Part shown: piece after piece, positions 34,316 through 45,620 of the stretch | Layout: every line of letters begins with the position of its first letter | How positions within the stretch are numbered: the stretch's first letter is position 1 | Origin: Nymphaea colorata | Lineage: Eukaryota > Streptophyta > Magnoliopsida > Nymphaeales > Nymphaeaceae | Length of the DNA stretch: 64,000 nt | Reading direction: 5' to 3' | Assembly (NCBI RefSeq): GCF_008831285.2 | Contig: NC_045142.1 | Span: 21,081,354 to 21,145,353, forward strand | Notes under the pieces: generated by a model | What the model saw: only the letters and a program-made list of their open reading frames with translations | Told to the model about the DNA's origin: nothing | The model's database searches: none | Position numbers and translations under genes: made by a program

Positions 34316-36839
34316 CTAAATTTCACAAAACATACAGAAATTGGATTGGTTGCTAGAATGGGCATATTCAACCAATAGCACAACAAAGTGTGAGATACAT
34401 CTGAGAGTAAACAAAAAGGGATATGTTAATGACATCTAAAGCAACAAAACCTTGTCATTCTAGAAATATTTACCTATCAAAATATTCCAATATTGCTTTA
34501 CCAGAGCAGCATCTGAACTTACACAGCTGAAGTGATAGGTTTTGTTTCATCTCCATTCTAAGAAATAAGTAACAATTAATGGCATCCTCTAGCTTTTACT
34601 GATAGACTGGTTTTTTCTACGAACTTGTTGTGTATGCTCACCACCTTGGCCCCTCCAGCCCATACTTTTGGCCACTGAATATATAAGGCATGTTGTTATC
34701 AAGGGGATTGGTGCAATGGCTTGAGGTGGGGTTAGTAGATGACTAGTTTTCATTTTGAATGTCAAGGGGCATCAACTTTCTACGCCTCCCCCCTTTAAAA
34801 GAAGAGGTCACTAATGCACCTGGCCAGTCTGTTGTGCCTTCAGAATGCCTTTTCTATTCACTTGTTTATATCTATCATGGTACAAAAACTAAGTTGTCAG
34901 TTCTTGCGGTTGGCCCTTGTTTTCATGGTACAGAGCCTCTGTGAGGTCACAATCCCTCAAAGTATTGTAAGGTGGGAGTTCTATATTCATCTTACTACCC
35001 TTTTTTCCCTTATAATACTGTCTGTTTACTTTCATCTGGTTCATGTGTTCTTTTGATATGACAACTACTCAACATGGTAGTGCAGTTATTGAGTTGGAAA
35101 GGTCATTTGTAGTGATTCAGTCTATTCATGGATAAATTCTCATGGGAACACAATTTTTGAAGATGCATACACCAGGTATTTAATCGCAGGTTTTGATGGG
35201 GTAGAATTAAACTTCCAGATTCAAAAAAAGGGCTTGTGTGCAATGGGATGGAACTTTTATTCTAGGCATCTTACTTCCTTGTTTGATGGTATGGAAGTTT
35301 TACCTATGCCGTTTTTTCCTCCACCCCCCCACCCCCTCCCCCACGTGCCTATTTGATGGCTAGAATTGAACTTCAAAATTTCTCCTTCACATATTTAACA
35401 GAAATAAATAGTATTTTCACAAAATAAAAAGAAAAATTGTAATCCTAAACATCAAGGGCAACCATCTCATTCATCTTTACAAGAGGAAGCAAATAACCTT
35501 CTTATCCAAACGGCTAATTGTACATTTCAATATTCATACATATAGAGCAAAATATAAGTGAAGAAAATTATCAAAGGTTAGCACTTTGCATTCAGTTAGC
35601 TGCAAAGTAACTCAATGAATAGAAGAGAAGATATTACAAAGGACAATTGTGTATAGAGTCAAAGATGTTGCATGACGTAAATAATTAGCCAAGTAAGCCT
35701 AAATTCAATATATAATGAGACATAGGTTATTAATGCCCTGATTCCATAGATGCAAGAGAAAATTTTTTTATGTTATATAAAAAACTTTATTTTGAAAACC
35801 TTAGAGGCCATAAATCTTGAAGATGGGCTTGCACCTCAAAGGTAAACAAAAAAAAAAAAAACTATCTTTAGATCTAGACCTTTTCTGGACCTTCCAGACA
35901 ACTTCATTCAATCAGTGAAAAAAAGACAGAAAAAAAAAATTACCTTTTTGGAATAAGGTGGAAGGCAACTTTGATTTTGGTAAGTCCAGAACAAAATGAT
36001 GCACCAAGCAAAAGCAATAACAATAGCTGAGGTGAGGGCCTGCGAAACCCGCGACCAGAGCATGAATTATGGAACATTAAACACCATGGACAAATCGCTA
36101 AATTTCAAACCGGCCCGCAGTATGCAATTAAAAGAAAGAGGTCATCCCAACATTCCTAGTCTTCCAAGCACATGGTGTTGACAAAAACAAATTTAAACAA
36201 TTTTGCTCTTGATGCACCGATCAATTTAACTTCCTCTAACTGCATCCTAGTCAGACATGTCTATGGAAACCATAACCTCATTTCCACTGGAAACAGAATA
36301 GTAGTTCTTCAAGACAATTTGTAGGAAGTAAATATCTTAAAAACCAGTAAAAAACATAGAAAAATCAATAACCTATACTAACATGCAAGATTACTATTAC
36401 GCTTGCAACGAAGATGAACATGCAGCACTCAGGTACACAAGGCAGAAATAACATGAAAAACAAATGTATAGAAACTAACCTTCTATAAAATTTGGAACCT
36501 AGTTCGACCTGTTATTTTTTCAGCTTATATTTTCATGCATAATACTCCCTTAAAAGGTTAATGCATTCAGAACTAGTTCCGTAACAAATAATTTCAGCTC
36601 TGAAAGAAGCACAATTAAGAATGCAATAAGGTGAATGCAGCATGGCCATTTCTACCAAGCCTCCTTTACAATACTGTATTCAGACCTAGCCCTCTCTTCA
36701 GTGATACTCCAGCATATCAACTTGGTTTAAGCACTCTTCAAAACCTAACTTGTTCATCTAATTTCCAGTGCATGCAGTCCGTGCTAGCTACATGAAAGTG
36801 ACGAAATCTAATTGATGCATTTGTTTAGTCATCTATATA
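34316..36839. other. Non-coding stretch
   Basis: No supported gene in about 2.5 kb. A C-rich run (CCACCCCCCCACCCCCTCCC, from about 35322) and several poly-A runs are the only landmarks. Confidence 0.4.
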
Positions 36840-38277
36840 GCTTTGACAAAAGTTTTACACTCAGTTTACGACTGGAGACCTATTATGACACGTCTAGACA
36901 ATTGCATAAATGAAAGGAATTGCATCATGGATACATAAATACATACATCAGTGTCCAATGAAAGCAGTCTACAACTTTCTATAGATTGAGCGAGAGAGAG
37001 AGACAGTACAATGTTTGCATAAGTACAAAGAAAAACATTGCAGTAGAATGATTCAGTTTTGTATGTGATGAGATACAATGTTTTTTGTCTGTAAGAAAGC
37101 TAAACATTGCACAGAAATTCATGAGAATGAGGGGAAATGATCTCTCAAGCTTCCCATATGCGATTAATGATCATTAACATCAATGAGGAAACACATAGGT
37201 TTCTCTTTAATGAAAGCACTCTCTTGCACAGAAATTCAAGAGAAATGTCAGACATTGGTGTATCATGGTTCCAATATGTGATTACTAATCATTGTTACCA
37301 ACAAGAAAAAATGTTTTTCTAGAGCATATCCTTCCCCTAAGTAAAATGTGTACAATCATGGCCAAGCTTGTCTATAGCTGAATATTGAACTTTCCACAAG
37401 CTTTACTTCAAAATCGTTGTTCATATATGGCACAATCAAAACTAAAGCAGTTTCTATATTTAACAAGGATTTGAACTAACCTTTCTTTCTAAAGACAGAA
37501 ATGTTTTCTCTGCTTTAGTACTTGTGTAAATCAGTGATGGGTTTCCTTGGTATTTCAGCACGTGCAAATCAACATTTTCACTTACCAATTTGGGGCATTT
37601 ACTAATTGACCCAAATTTCAAAGGTAATGTCGGAATTTATGAACTGTTCTAAGCCCGCTGCCTGGTTCACCACATCTTAAGAGTGGCCCTCCATATCAGT
37701 AAATATGCATTCTTTAACATCGAAGGTGTGCTCTCCTTGTACGCCACTAGGACCTCCTCCCTATCAAGTAGTCTGGTTTGCATCGAAGGTGTGCTTTCCT
37801 TGTACGTACCATCATCCAAGTAGTCTGGTTTGCCTTGTGAAAGCTGCCGCACTGCAAGACTATTCTTGTGAAGGAAATGAAAGAATGCATCGAGGAGACA
37901 CCCACGCCAAAGTGTGTCAGCATCATCAAGGTGCTTCCCTGACTACATTAAAGGACTGATTTTCAAACTTGCAATGACAATCCAGTCAAGGTTGGGAGTG
38001 ACAGTTTCCGGCTCCAAGAACTGGGGCACTGGTATGCAACCTCTCCCTCTCTCCTTGTAATCGGCCTACGATTTCATCCCCAATGGTCTGATATCCCTCA
38101 AAACCCTTGCAATCAGATCTCAAAGGACCCTTCGGACCTTTATGAGGCTTTTCCCTTATTCTCATAGACTTGCCATTGGTAAGAGAATGCCCAACGTTGA
38201 ACTTGCCCCTTTTTGGAACATGATTGCAAATCACCAAGGGAAAAATGTCACCAACTGTAATATCAAATAGTGGTGCC

Positions 38278-39184
38278 TCAGATCTTCGTTCCCTCGCGTC
38301 CCTGCATCTTGCTTTGAGTCGCCAGCCTCACCTCCTCCGTGATCGCCTGACTATTCATGCCATTCCCCCATGGCGGTTTCCACGGCTTCTTTGCACTCCT
38401 TCCATTCGCATGTGAGGCCTCCAGCAAAGCAACTTGGCGCTCTGCCAATAACTCCACATAAACATAAGAAGAATTATGCGTACCTTGCCGTTTGACTATT
38501 GGAGATAGGGGAATGGTGCCTTTCTTGGGTGATCGAATGAATGTGCCCCTATGGCCTAAATGGTGCTTCCCAATTCCAACTATTTCTTTTTCCAACTTGA
38601 ATCGGCATGAAGTATCAACAAACATCCAAGATTTCATAAAATCTGGCTTGTTCCTTTTTCATCAACGTTAACGATTTTATGGCCATTTTCTTGTAGGTTC
38701 TCTTCACTTCCCGCAATCTCTTGCTTCATGACGTCAACACAAGGGAAATTATTGTTGCTACCATAAAAGTCGAGTTGACGACAGACCTTAACCATCTCTT
38801 TGTCTTGAGAGGCGGACACTACCTTTGCTATTTGTCCTCCATCCTTGTATGACAACTCTAGAATGTTTTAGTTCTGATTACCTTACCATCTAAGTTGTTA
38901 AGCAATTGTTCCAGCAGGTCTTTGAAAGCCTTTTGTTGTGCCATTATCATTCCCAATCTCTTATTCATGGATTCTCGGGACTGCTCGATCTTCCCAACCT
39001 TCCTTTCCATCGCCTCCATGAACTTGTCCATCATTTGGTGCTCTTCCTCCAATTGCTTGCAGAAGGATTCAAGAACTACAGGATCCTCATCCTCATTAGC
39101 AGACAATGTGAAGAGGTGGTTTGGTTTGGTGAATAAGACGACTGGCTCTGATACCATTGTTAGCCACCACCTGCTAACATCCAC
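38278..39184 (-). pseudogene. Gag-like ORF of a non-autonomous LTR element, copy 1
   Basis: Reads from SEPVVLFTKPNHLFTL into a long coiled coil (LESFCKQLEEEHQMMDKFME, AMERKVGKIEQSRESMNKR, AQQKAFKDLLEQLLNNLDGK). A one-base loss at about 38867, relative to the other copy, breaks the frame. It resumes as ELSYKDGGQIAKVVSAS (38855-38634), then a stop, then MKSWMFVDTSCRFKLEKE (38637-38278) to KKPWKPPWGNGMN. It is placed right after the PBS, as gag would be. It has no zinc knuckle, protease or RT, so gag is an inference from position and coiled-coil content. The element would be non-autonomous (LARD-like) if complete. Confidence 0.5.
39144..39156 (-). other. Primer-binding site (initiator tRNA-Met)
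   Basis: The minus strand reads TGGTATCAGAGCC one base after the LTR end GGCTAACA. The same site occurs in the second copy at 53729-53741. Confidence 0.85.
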
Positions 39185-39792
39185 CTGCTACAAGAAAACA
39201 CTCACCCCCACACACACTGCCTAACCCTGTTAGAGCAACCCTCACCAGAGGAAAATCCCTAGTTCATCGATAACCCTAATGACCCCCACAATTCCCTTAT
39301 TTATAGTGATCTTCTGGATCAGTCCAGTAGACCCGATTCCTGATCTGAACCCTAGATTGTAACAGTCTCCAACCTGGTTCATGAAATCGAGAGGCTCCTC
39401 ACACTACCTAACCCTGTTAGAGCAACCCTCATCAGAGGAAAATCCCTAGTTCATCGATAACCCTAATGACCCCCACAATTCCCTTATTTATAGTGATCTT
39501 CTGGATCAGTCCTGTAGACCCGATTCCTGATCCAAACCCTAGATTGTAACAATCTCCAACCTGGTTCATGAAATCGAGAGGCTCCTCAACTTGAACTGAG
39601 ATGTATCCCCAACTTGGTTCTTGAAACCGAGTTGCTCCCCGGCCCGGTTCTTGAAGCTGATACGTCACTCCCTCGGTTCTTAAAACCGAGATGCCTCCCC
39701 AACCCGGTTCTATGAAACGACTCCCACAACTAAACTCAGCTGTGCCGAGAGGTTCTTGGTGCCGTCTAGTCCTTCCAAATCCAACCCCAACA
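39158..39792 (-). repeat. 5' LTR with internal tandem duplication
   Basis: On the minus strand it starts TGTTGGGGTTGG (39792) and ends GGTGGCTAACA (39158). A unit of about 181 bp occurs twice inside: 39221-39401 and 39408-39588, offset 187. The related LTR at 53743-54150 has that unit once. The left edge of the element (3' LTR) was not found. Confidence 0.7.
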
Positions 39793-40323
39793 CTTTAGGA
39801 TGGTCGGATTTGCAGCTCATCTCGAGTTGGACAGGTGGCAACACGTGGGGAGAGGGGCCCAACAACTAAGACGAAAGATTTGGGAGGCACCGTAAGAAGG
39901 AAGCGCGCCACCTTGACCATTCCAAAAAGGAAGGAACGACACTTTCTATACCCATCCCCTAATATCTTGGAAAGGAGATCTCACGCGCCTAGGTGTATTG
40001 AACCTGGACCGAATCAGTTAAGGAAGGAGTTTGGTGGCACCATAAGGTGAAGACAAGTGGTGGAAGGCAGCTCGCCCACCCTTGCGAGATCCACTTACCT
40101 AATCCATCAACAACAATCAAGGAAAGGATCGTCCAGCCCATTAGGTTCATTGAACCTAGTCAACTTTCACCAAAGGCAAGAGATTTGGCATGATTCTAAG
40201 AGATTCCCATCAACCAAACTTAAGATTCTACCTCAATTCTAGGAAGGCGATCCACACCACAACCAGTAGCTCCCATCCATAGCTCGCTCGAGGAAGGAGG
40301 CGTCCACCATTGGAGATTGTGAG

Positions 40324-40563
40324 TGTAGGAACACGAACACAGAGAAAGAGAAAACAAGGAACACGATGTAACGTGGAAAAACCCTCAACAAGAGGGAAAA
40401 AACCACAGATGAGGAGGAGCTGGTGCCCACTAGCAGCCAGACTCTCTCTCTCTTAAGATTTCATTAACCTTAAAGATTAGGGTTAGAATGATATAAGTAT
40501 GCCCTAATTAGGACATATTAGATCGGGTCCAGACCTGGACCCGTACACCAATATCCGTCAACA
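40324..40563 (-). repeat. 3' LTR of copia C
   Basis: 240 bp; on the minus strand TGTTGACGGATATTGG ... GTGTTCCTACA. It is preceded on the minus strand by the polypurine tract AACTTGAGGGGGAG (40564-40577). Confidence 0.95.
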
Positions 40564-40617
40564 CTCCCCCTCAAGTTGAGCATACATATCAAACATGCCC
40601 AACTTAGATACATTCCT

Positions 40618-42481
40618 CTAGAACGAAGTCGAGGATAGAGCCTTTGTCAGAACATCAGCGGTTTGGTCTTCAGACTTCATGTAAGGAAGGATTAACTCTT
40701 TAGCATCAATTCTTTCACGAATAAAGTGACGATCAATCTCAACATGCTTGGTTCTGTCATGTAGAACAGAGTTGTTGGCTAGATTGATTGCAGACTTGTT
40801 ATCACAGTACATCTTCATAGGTCCTTCAATCTCTATTCCAATATCAATCAACAATATTTTCAACCATAGTAACTCTAACACTCCCATAGCAACGGCTCTA
40901 TATTCTGCCTCTGCACTAGATCGAGAACATACATCCTGTCTCTTGCTCCACTATACTACAAGGTTTCCTCCCACATAGACACAGTACCCTTTAGTAGACT
41001 GTCTAGTATCAACACAACCTACCCAGTCTGCATCGGAATATCCCTCGACCTCTACAGTCTCTTGTTTAACATACAAGAGTCCTTTACCAGGATTTCTCTT
41101 CAAGTAACATAATACTCTGTCCACAGCCTTTAGATGTGCATCAGTAGGAGCATGCATGAATTGACTCAATACATTTACCGCGAAGGTGATATCAGGTCTC
41201 GTGAGGGTAAGGTAAATCAACTTCCCAACCAGGCATTGATATCTTCCCTTAGCTTCTTCACAGAGCAGCACTCCATCTCTAAGACTCAACTTGTGCCCGG
41301 TGTCAAGTGGGGTAGAAGCAGGTCTACACCCCAACTTACCAGTCTCTTCCAACAGATCTAATGTGTATTTTCTTTGGTTTAGCACAAGACCAGTACTCGA
41401 TCTAGCAATCTCAATATCAAGAAAATACCTCAGCTTGCCAAGGTCCTTGAGATCAAATTTTGTAGCCAGTAACCCTTTTAACTTGATGATCTCCTCCTCA
41501 TCATTACCTGTGATAATCATGTCATCCACATAGACAAGTAAAAGAGTAACTCTGCCCTCCTTTTTCATCACAAATAGAGTGTGGTCTCCATTCCCTTGTT
41601 TGTACCCATGATGTTGCATTACTCGTCTCAGTCATTCGAACCATGTCTCAGTCATTCGAACCATGCTCTGGGTGACTGCTTGAGGCCATGTAAGACATTT
41701 TTCAGCTTACAACCTTTTTCTAGTTCTTCATATCCTGGAGGCATATGCATATATACTTCTTCTTCGAGGTCACCATTAAAGAAAGCATTCTTAACATCTA
41801 GTTGGTACATCTTCCACTCCTTCGTCACAGCTAGGGATATAACAAGTCTGACTGTCTTTATTTTCGCAACCGGAGCAAAGGTCTCCAAGTAATCAATCCC
41901 ATATTTTTGGCTAAACCCTTTGGCCACAAGACGAGCTTTATACCTTTCAACGCTCCCATCTGGTTTGTACTTGATGGTATACAACCATTTGGATCTAACC
42001 AAGTGAGCCACCTCTTCACAACCTCCCATGTCATGTTTCTTCTCAAGACTTCCATTTCTTCTTTCATAGCATTAGCCCACTTGGAGTCACTTTGAGCTTC
42101 AGCAACGGTCCTGAGAATCACAACCAAAGAAAGAGAAGAAACAAAACACTGGTAATCCTTGCCAAGTCTGGAATAAGATACAAAATTACCAATAGAGAGT
42201 TGAGTACATGACCTGACACCCTTTCTTAGGGCAATGAAAATAACTTCATTTGGTTTTTCAACCTCATCTTGAGTCTTCAAGGTCGGACTTGGTTCATCCA
42301 GGGAAGGAGTGGCATTGGGATTGGAAGTAGATTTCGCACCACAAGTCACCTCCTCTATCCGAGCACCTCGTCTAGAATAGACCTGTCCAAACAACCGATG
42401 GCCTTCCTTCTCAGTGTCACACCCTTCCTCCTTCTCAGGCACATCAACCACAGTGAGAGATTTTGCTTTCCTGTAGTCCAA
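40618..42481 (-). pseudogene. Copia C reverse transcriptase and RNase H
   Basis: The pieces are in several frames. 42029-41652 reads [20 protein letters not shown], then [12 protein letters not shown] and [15 protein letters not shown]. 41619-40951 has YVDDMIITGND (RT catalytic), FDLKDLGKLRYFLDIE and YSDADWVGCVDTRQST. 40947-40618 has RSSAEAEYRAVA, YCDNKSAINLANN and RTKHVEIDRHFIRER. A TAG replaces the Trp codon before SKRQD (about 40950). An exact 20-bp tandem duplication, 41625-41644 and 41645-41664, sits after SPRAWFE and shifts the frame. The segment 42481-42030 is a degenerate linker between integrase and RT. Confidence 0.92.
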
Positions 42482-42502
42482 GAAATCTGTAAATTGAAGC
42501 TC

Positions 42503-43573
42503 CTAGCTTTGAGAATACTCTTCCCTAACCACTGACTTCTCCCCCTGAAGAGGATTCTCACCAAAGTAAGAGGCATGTTCCAAGAAGGTAACATTCCTCG
42601 TAATATAGACTCGGCCAGTGATGGGGTCAATACATCTGTATCCTTTCTGAGTAGGGGAATACCCAACAAACACACCTTTGATAGACCTGGGATCAAGTTT
42701 CTTAATATTGGGACTGTGATTATGTATAAAACACACACAGCCAAAAACATGAGGGGGGAGTAGAAATGGTTGACAACTGCCGGGGAGTAACGAATGGGGA
42801 GTCCGACCTTTCAGAACATGACTGGGCATGCGATTGATGAGATACGCACTAGTAAGAACCGCATCACCCCAATAGTGTTTACGAAGATTTTCCTGAAATA
42901 GAAGAGCCCTGGTGACATTAAGAAGCTGGCGATTTTTCCTTTCAGCCGCCCCATTTTGTGGGGGGGTATAACTACAGGATGTCTCATGAACAATCCCACT
43001 TTTTTGAAGAAAATCCTCAACAGACTGACACATATACTCACGAGCATTCTCGAACCGAAAGGTTTTAATAGTCCTACCATATTGACTATACACAAGAAGA
43101 ATGAAGGTCTCTATGATATGAGGAACCTCACTGCTATCTTTTAATAAGTACACAAAAGTAGCCCGAGAGAAGTCATCAATAAAAGTGATAAAGTATTGAA
43201 AACCTTGACAGGTATGAATTCCCGAAGGCCCCCACACATCCAAGTGAACCAAGGAAAAAGCCTCATTAACACAACTAGTAGAAATAAGGTACGAAGCCCT
43301 CACATGTTTGGCAAACTGACACACATCATAGGAAATCAAAGACAAATTCAAAGAAGAACACAAATCGGGGAACAACTGTTTCAACATCCCAAAAGGTAAA
43401 TGCCCAAAACGTTCATGCCAGTACAAGAAGGACTGAAGACAATCTTCTCTTCGTTTCTCTGTCTTGCTGATCGCTGTCACAAGAGCTGTAGTCACATGTA
43501 TTGGAAGATGATATAGGCCATCAGACGCCAAACCAATCCCAATACTCTTCCCTATCACTAAGTCCTCCTGCAA
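42503..43573 (-). pseudogene. Copia C integrase
   Basis: A 356-codon open frame. The zinc-binding part reads YWHERFGHLP and YDVCQFAKH, with the first Cys of the usual CxxC replaced by Tyr. The core has the first Asp in LVHLDVWGP, but the second catalytic site reads FRFENAREY, with Glu in place of the Asp of the usual RxDN. The catalytic Glu is in QNGAAERKN. After this come [17 protein letters not shown] and the C-terminal GVFVGYSPTQKGYRC block. The frame is long and open, but the substituted catalytic residue argues against activity. Confidence 0.92.
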
Positions 43574-43637
43574 AACACAACGGTTGGCAAAAAAAATGAG
43601 TTCACAGTTCAGCTCTTTAGTAAGTTAGGTAAGTTTA

Positions 43638-44884
43638 CTAACTGACAAGAGATTTAAGGGAAACTGGGGAACATGTAATGCTCCCCCCGCACATGAAATT
43701 TGTCCAACAAGGACAGAGTCCCTTCGCCTGCCACAACAGTAGAGGAACCATCTGCGAGAGAAACTCGTTCCCTTCCTGAAGATAACTTATATTCATGAAA
43801 TAATTTTGGGTTACCTGGTGAGTGGCACCACTATCCACAATCCATTCCTCCCATAGAAGAGTTATCTGTATTGCCAATAACTGCAAGAGCATGATTAGCC
43901 TTTGTCTCATCTGGTGTCTCGGCATGGTTGACATCAATCCGACCCAAGTAGGCCCTCAGTTCACGAATCTGGTCAGCAGAGATGGAGACTTTTTCTCCAC
44001 TGGATTTGGGCACCTCAGATGCAGGCATCTTCCCAATAGAAGACTTCCCTTTGTTTCGCTTCTTATCTGGATGAAGATCCCAACAATAATCCACGGTATG
44101 ACCAGTTTTCATGCAGTGAGTGTATCTGCGAAGTGATCTGGTCGGGCCTCCAGGACCATGACTCACAAGAGCGGATCTCTCATGATAGGGCATGAGATCC
44201 CTCTTGCCCTCATTTGTAACCAGCCTTCTCTGTTCTTCTGCTTCAACACAGGAGTACACATCTTCAATACTGGGCACCTCTCTTGAATTCAAATTTGGCT
44301 TCTAACACCTTCAAACTCATCATTTAAACCAGCTAGAAAGAGGAACACCCTGTTTTCCCATACCTGAGCTACATAAAGTGCCTGATCTTGGGGACAATGC
44401 CAAGGAATATCAGAATGACAGTCAAGCTCTTCCCACTTGGTTTTCAAAGCCTCGTAGTAATCTGCAACAAAAGAGTTCCCTTGTCGAAGGCCATAGACAG
44501 TCTTCACTATTTGGTAAGTACGAATTGCCATTTTCTTTTGGCCATGCATTTGCTCTAAGACTACCCACATGTCTCTTGCAGTCTTCTTCTGAAGGATAAG
44601 GGGCTGAATATTGGTGGAGACGGAGTTGACAATCCAAGTTTTTACTTGATTATCCTCAAGAAACCAAGTGTCCCACCACTTGTCTTTGCCGGTTTAGGGT
44701 TCCTTCCGTCGATATAGGCAATCCAACCGCGGGCAGCAATCCCTATAGTCATAGCAGCCGACCACGGGAAATAGTTCTCTTTTGTAAGGCGAAGAGTAAT
44801 GACCTGAGTGGGAACATTCTCAGTTTTAAAGACCCCGATTTCTGATTGATTGGTGTTAACGGTAGAGGAAGAAGAGGCTGCCAT
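43638..44884 (-). pseudogene. Copia C gag and protease
   Basis: The gag start is likely the ATG at 44884-44882 (MAASSSSTVNTNQSEIG), followed by LTKENYFPWSAAMTIG and, after a frameshift near 44640, ARDMWVVLEQMHGQKKMAIR. A stop at 44289 splits it. 44292-43831 holds YTHCMKTGHTVDYC, a zinc knuckle whose first Cys is Tyr. The protease motif WIVDSGATHQVT lies in another frame (43937-43638). Confidence 0.85.
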
Positions 44885-45009
44885 AATCTCAGGCCAGTCC
44901 AACAACGGGCACGGGTGGCGGTAAAACACGGGCGGAATCGACGACAATAGGAAGTACCAGCGGAAGTAGAGAGCAAGGGCGACGTCAGCAGCGGCAGCAC
45001 GGGCGACGT

Positions 45010-45270
45010 CAAGAGAGCATGTCGCGACAGCAAGGGCGACGTCAGGGAGCAAGTCACGGCAGCAAGGATGACGTTAGGGAGAAGGTCGACGATGGCGGAG
45101 CAAGGGCGACGGCAGGTGGAGAAAACACCACAGCGGCGGCGGTGATGGCACACAGGGCGATGGCGACGACGCACAGGGCGACGGCGCATAGGGCGACGGC
45201 GCACAGGGCGACGACGATGTCAAGGAGAAGATCGACGGCGACGGTGCACAGGGCGACCCAGCCTGTTGGA
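45010..45270. repeat. GC-rich CAGGGCGACG repeats in copia C leader
   Basis: The untranslated region between PBS and gag contains many imperfect copies of GGGCGACG(G/A)CGCACA. This produces long spurious ORFs on both strands. It is far more GC-rich than the rest of the window. Confidence 0.8.
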
Positions 45271-45368
45271 AATGGCGGCGGTGATGACGACGGTAGCGGT
45301 GGTAGTGGCAGCAGCAACGGTGGGTGGAGAAAACACCACGATCACCAAAAACGTCCCAACCTCGTTTT

Positions 45369-45379
45369 CTCTGATACCA
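45369..45379 (-). other. Primer-binding site, copia C
   Basis: The minus strand reads TGGTATCAGAG directly following the LTR end CCTACA. It fits initiator tRNA-Met. Confidence 0.95.
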
Positions 45380-45615
45380 TGTAGGAACACGAACACAGAG
45401 AAAGAGAAAGCAAGGAACACGATGTAACGTGGAAAAACCCTCAATAAGAAGGAAAAAACCTCGGATGAGTTGGAGCTGGTGCCCACTAACAGCCACTCTC
45501 TCTCTTAAGATTTCATTAACCTTAAAGATTAGGGTTACAATGATATAAGTATGCCCTAATTAGGACATACTGGATCGGGTCCAGACCTGGACCCGTACAC
45601 CAATATCCGTCAACA
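45380..45615 (-). repeat. 5' LTR of copia C
   Basis: 236 bp, matching 40324-40563 with about eleven substitutions and a short CT indel. The outer end TGTTGACGG is followed by the GTGAG duplication. Confidence 0.95.
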
Positions 45616-45620
45616 GTGAG

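Larger units (their letters stand above)
36840..39753 (-). repeat. Large duplicated LTR-element segment, copy 1
   Basis: 2.9 kb matching 51521-54150 in the same orientation, from GCTTTGACAAAA to GCCGAGAGGT. It includes a gag-like ORF, PBS and most of an LTR. Internal differences include a stretch at 37780-37975 with different sequence in the other copy. Confidence 0.9.
40324..45615 (-). mobile_element. Complete Ty1/copia retrotransposon C with target-site duplication
   Basis: A 5.29-kb element on the minus strand flanked by perfect 5-bp GTGAG duplications (40319-40323, 45616-45620). LTRs are 40324-40563 and 45380-45615; PBS and PPT are adjacent to them as expected. The order is gag, protease, integrase, RT, RNase H, the copia order. 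By eye the LTRs differ at about eleven positions plus a short CT indel, so insertion is not recent. Stops and frameshifts in all domains make it inactive. Confidence 0.96.

Noticed and set aside
34759-35056. Short plus-strand ORFs
   Set aside because: Two overlapping frames with no domain, no splice context and no repeat partner.
45369-45379. tRNA genes suggested by repeated TGGTATCAGAG motifs
   Set aside because: Each sits next to an LTR and is a primer-binding site; no cloverleaf or T-loop sequence is nearby.
45019-45384. Long plus-strand ORF rich in Arg, Ala and Thr, and overlapping minus-strand ORFs
   Set aside because: They arise from GGGCGACGGCGCA-type repeats in the copia C leader and have no domain.
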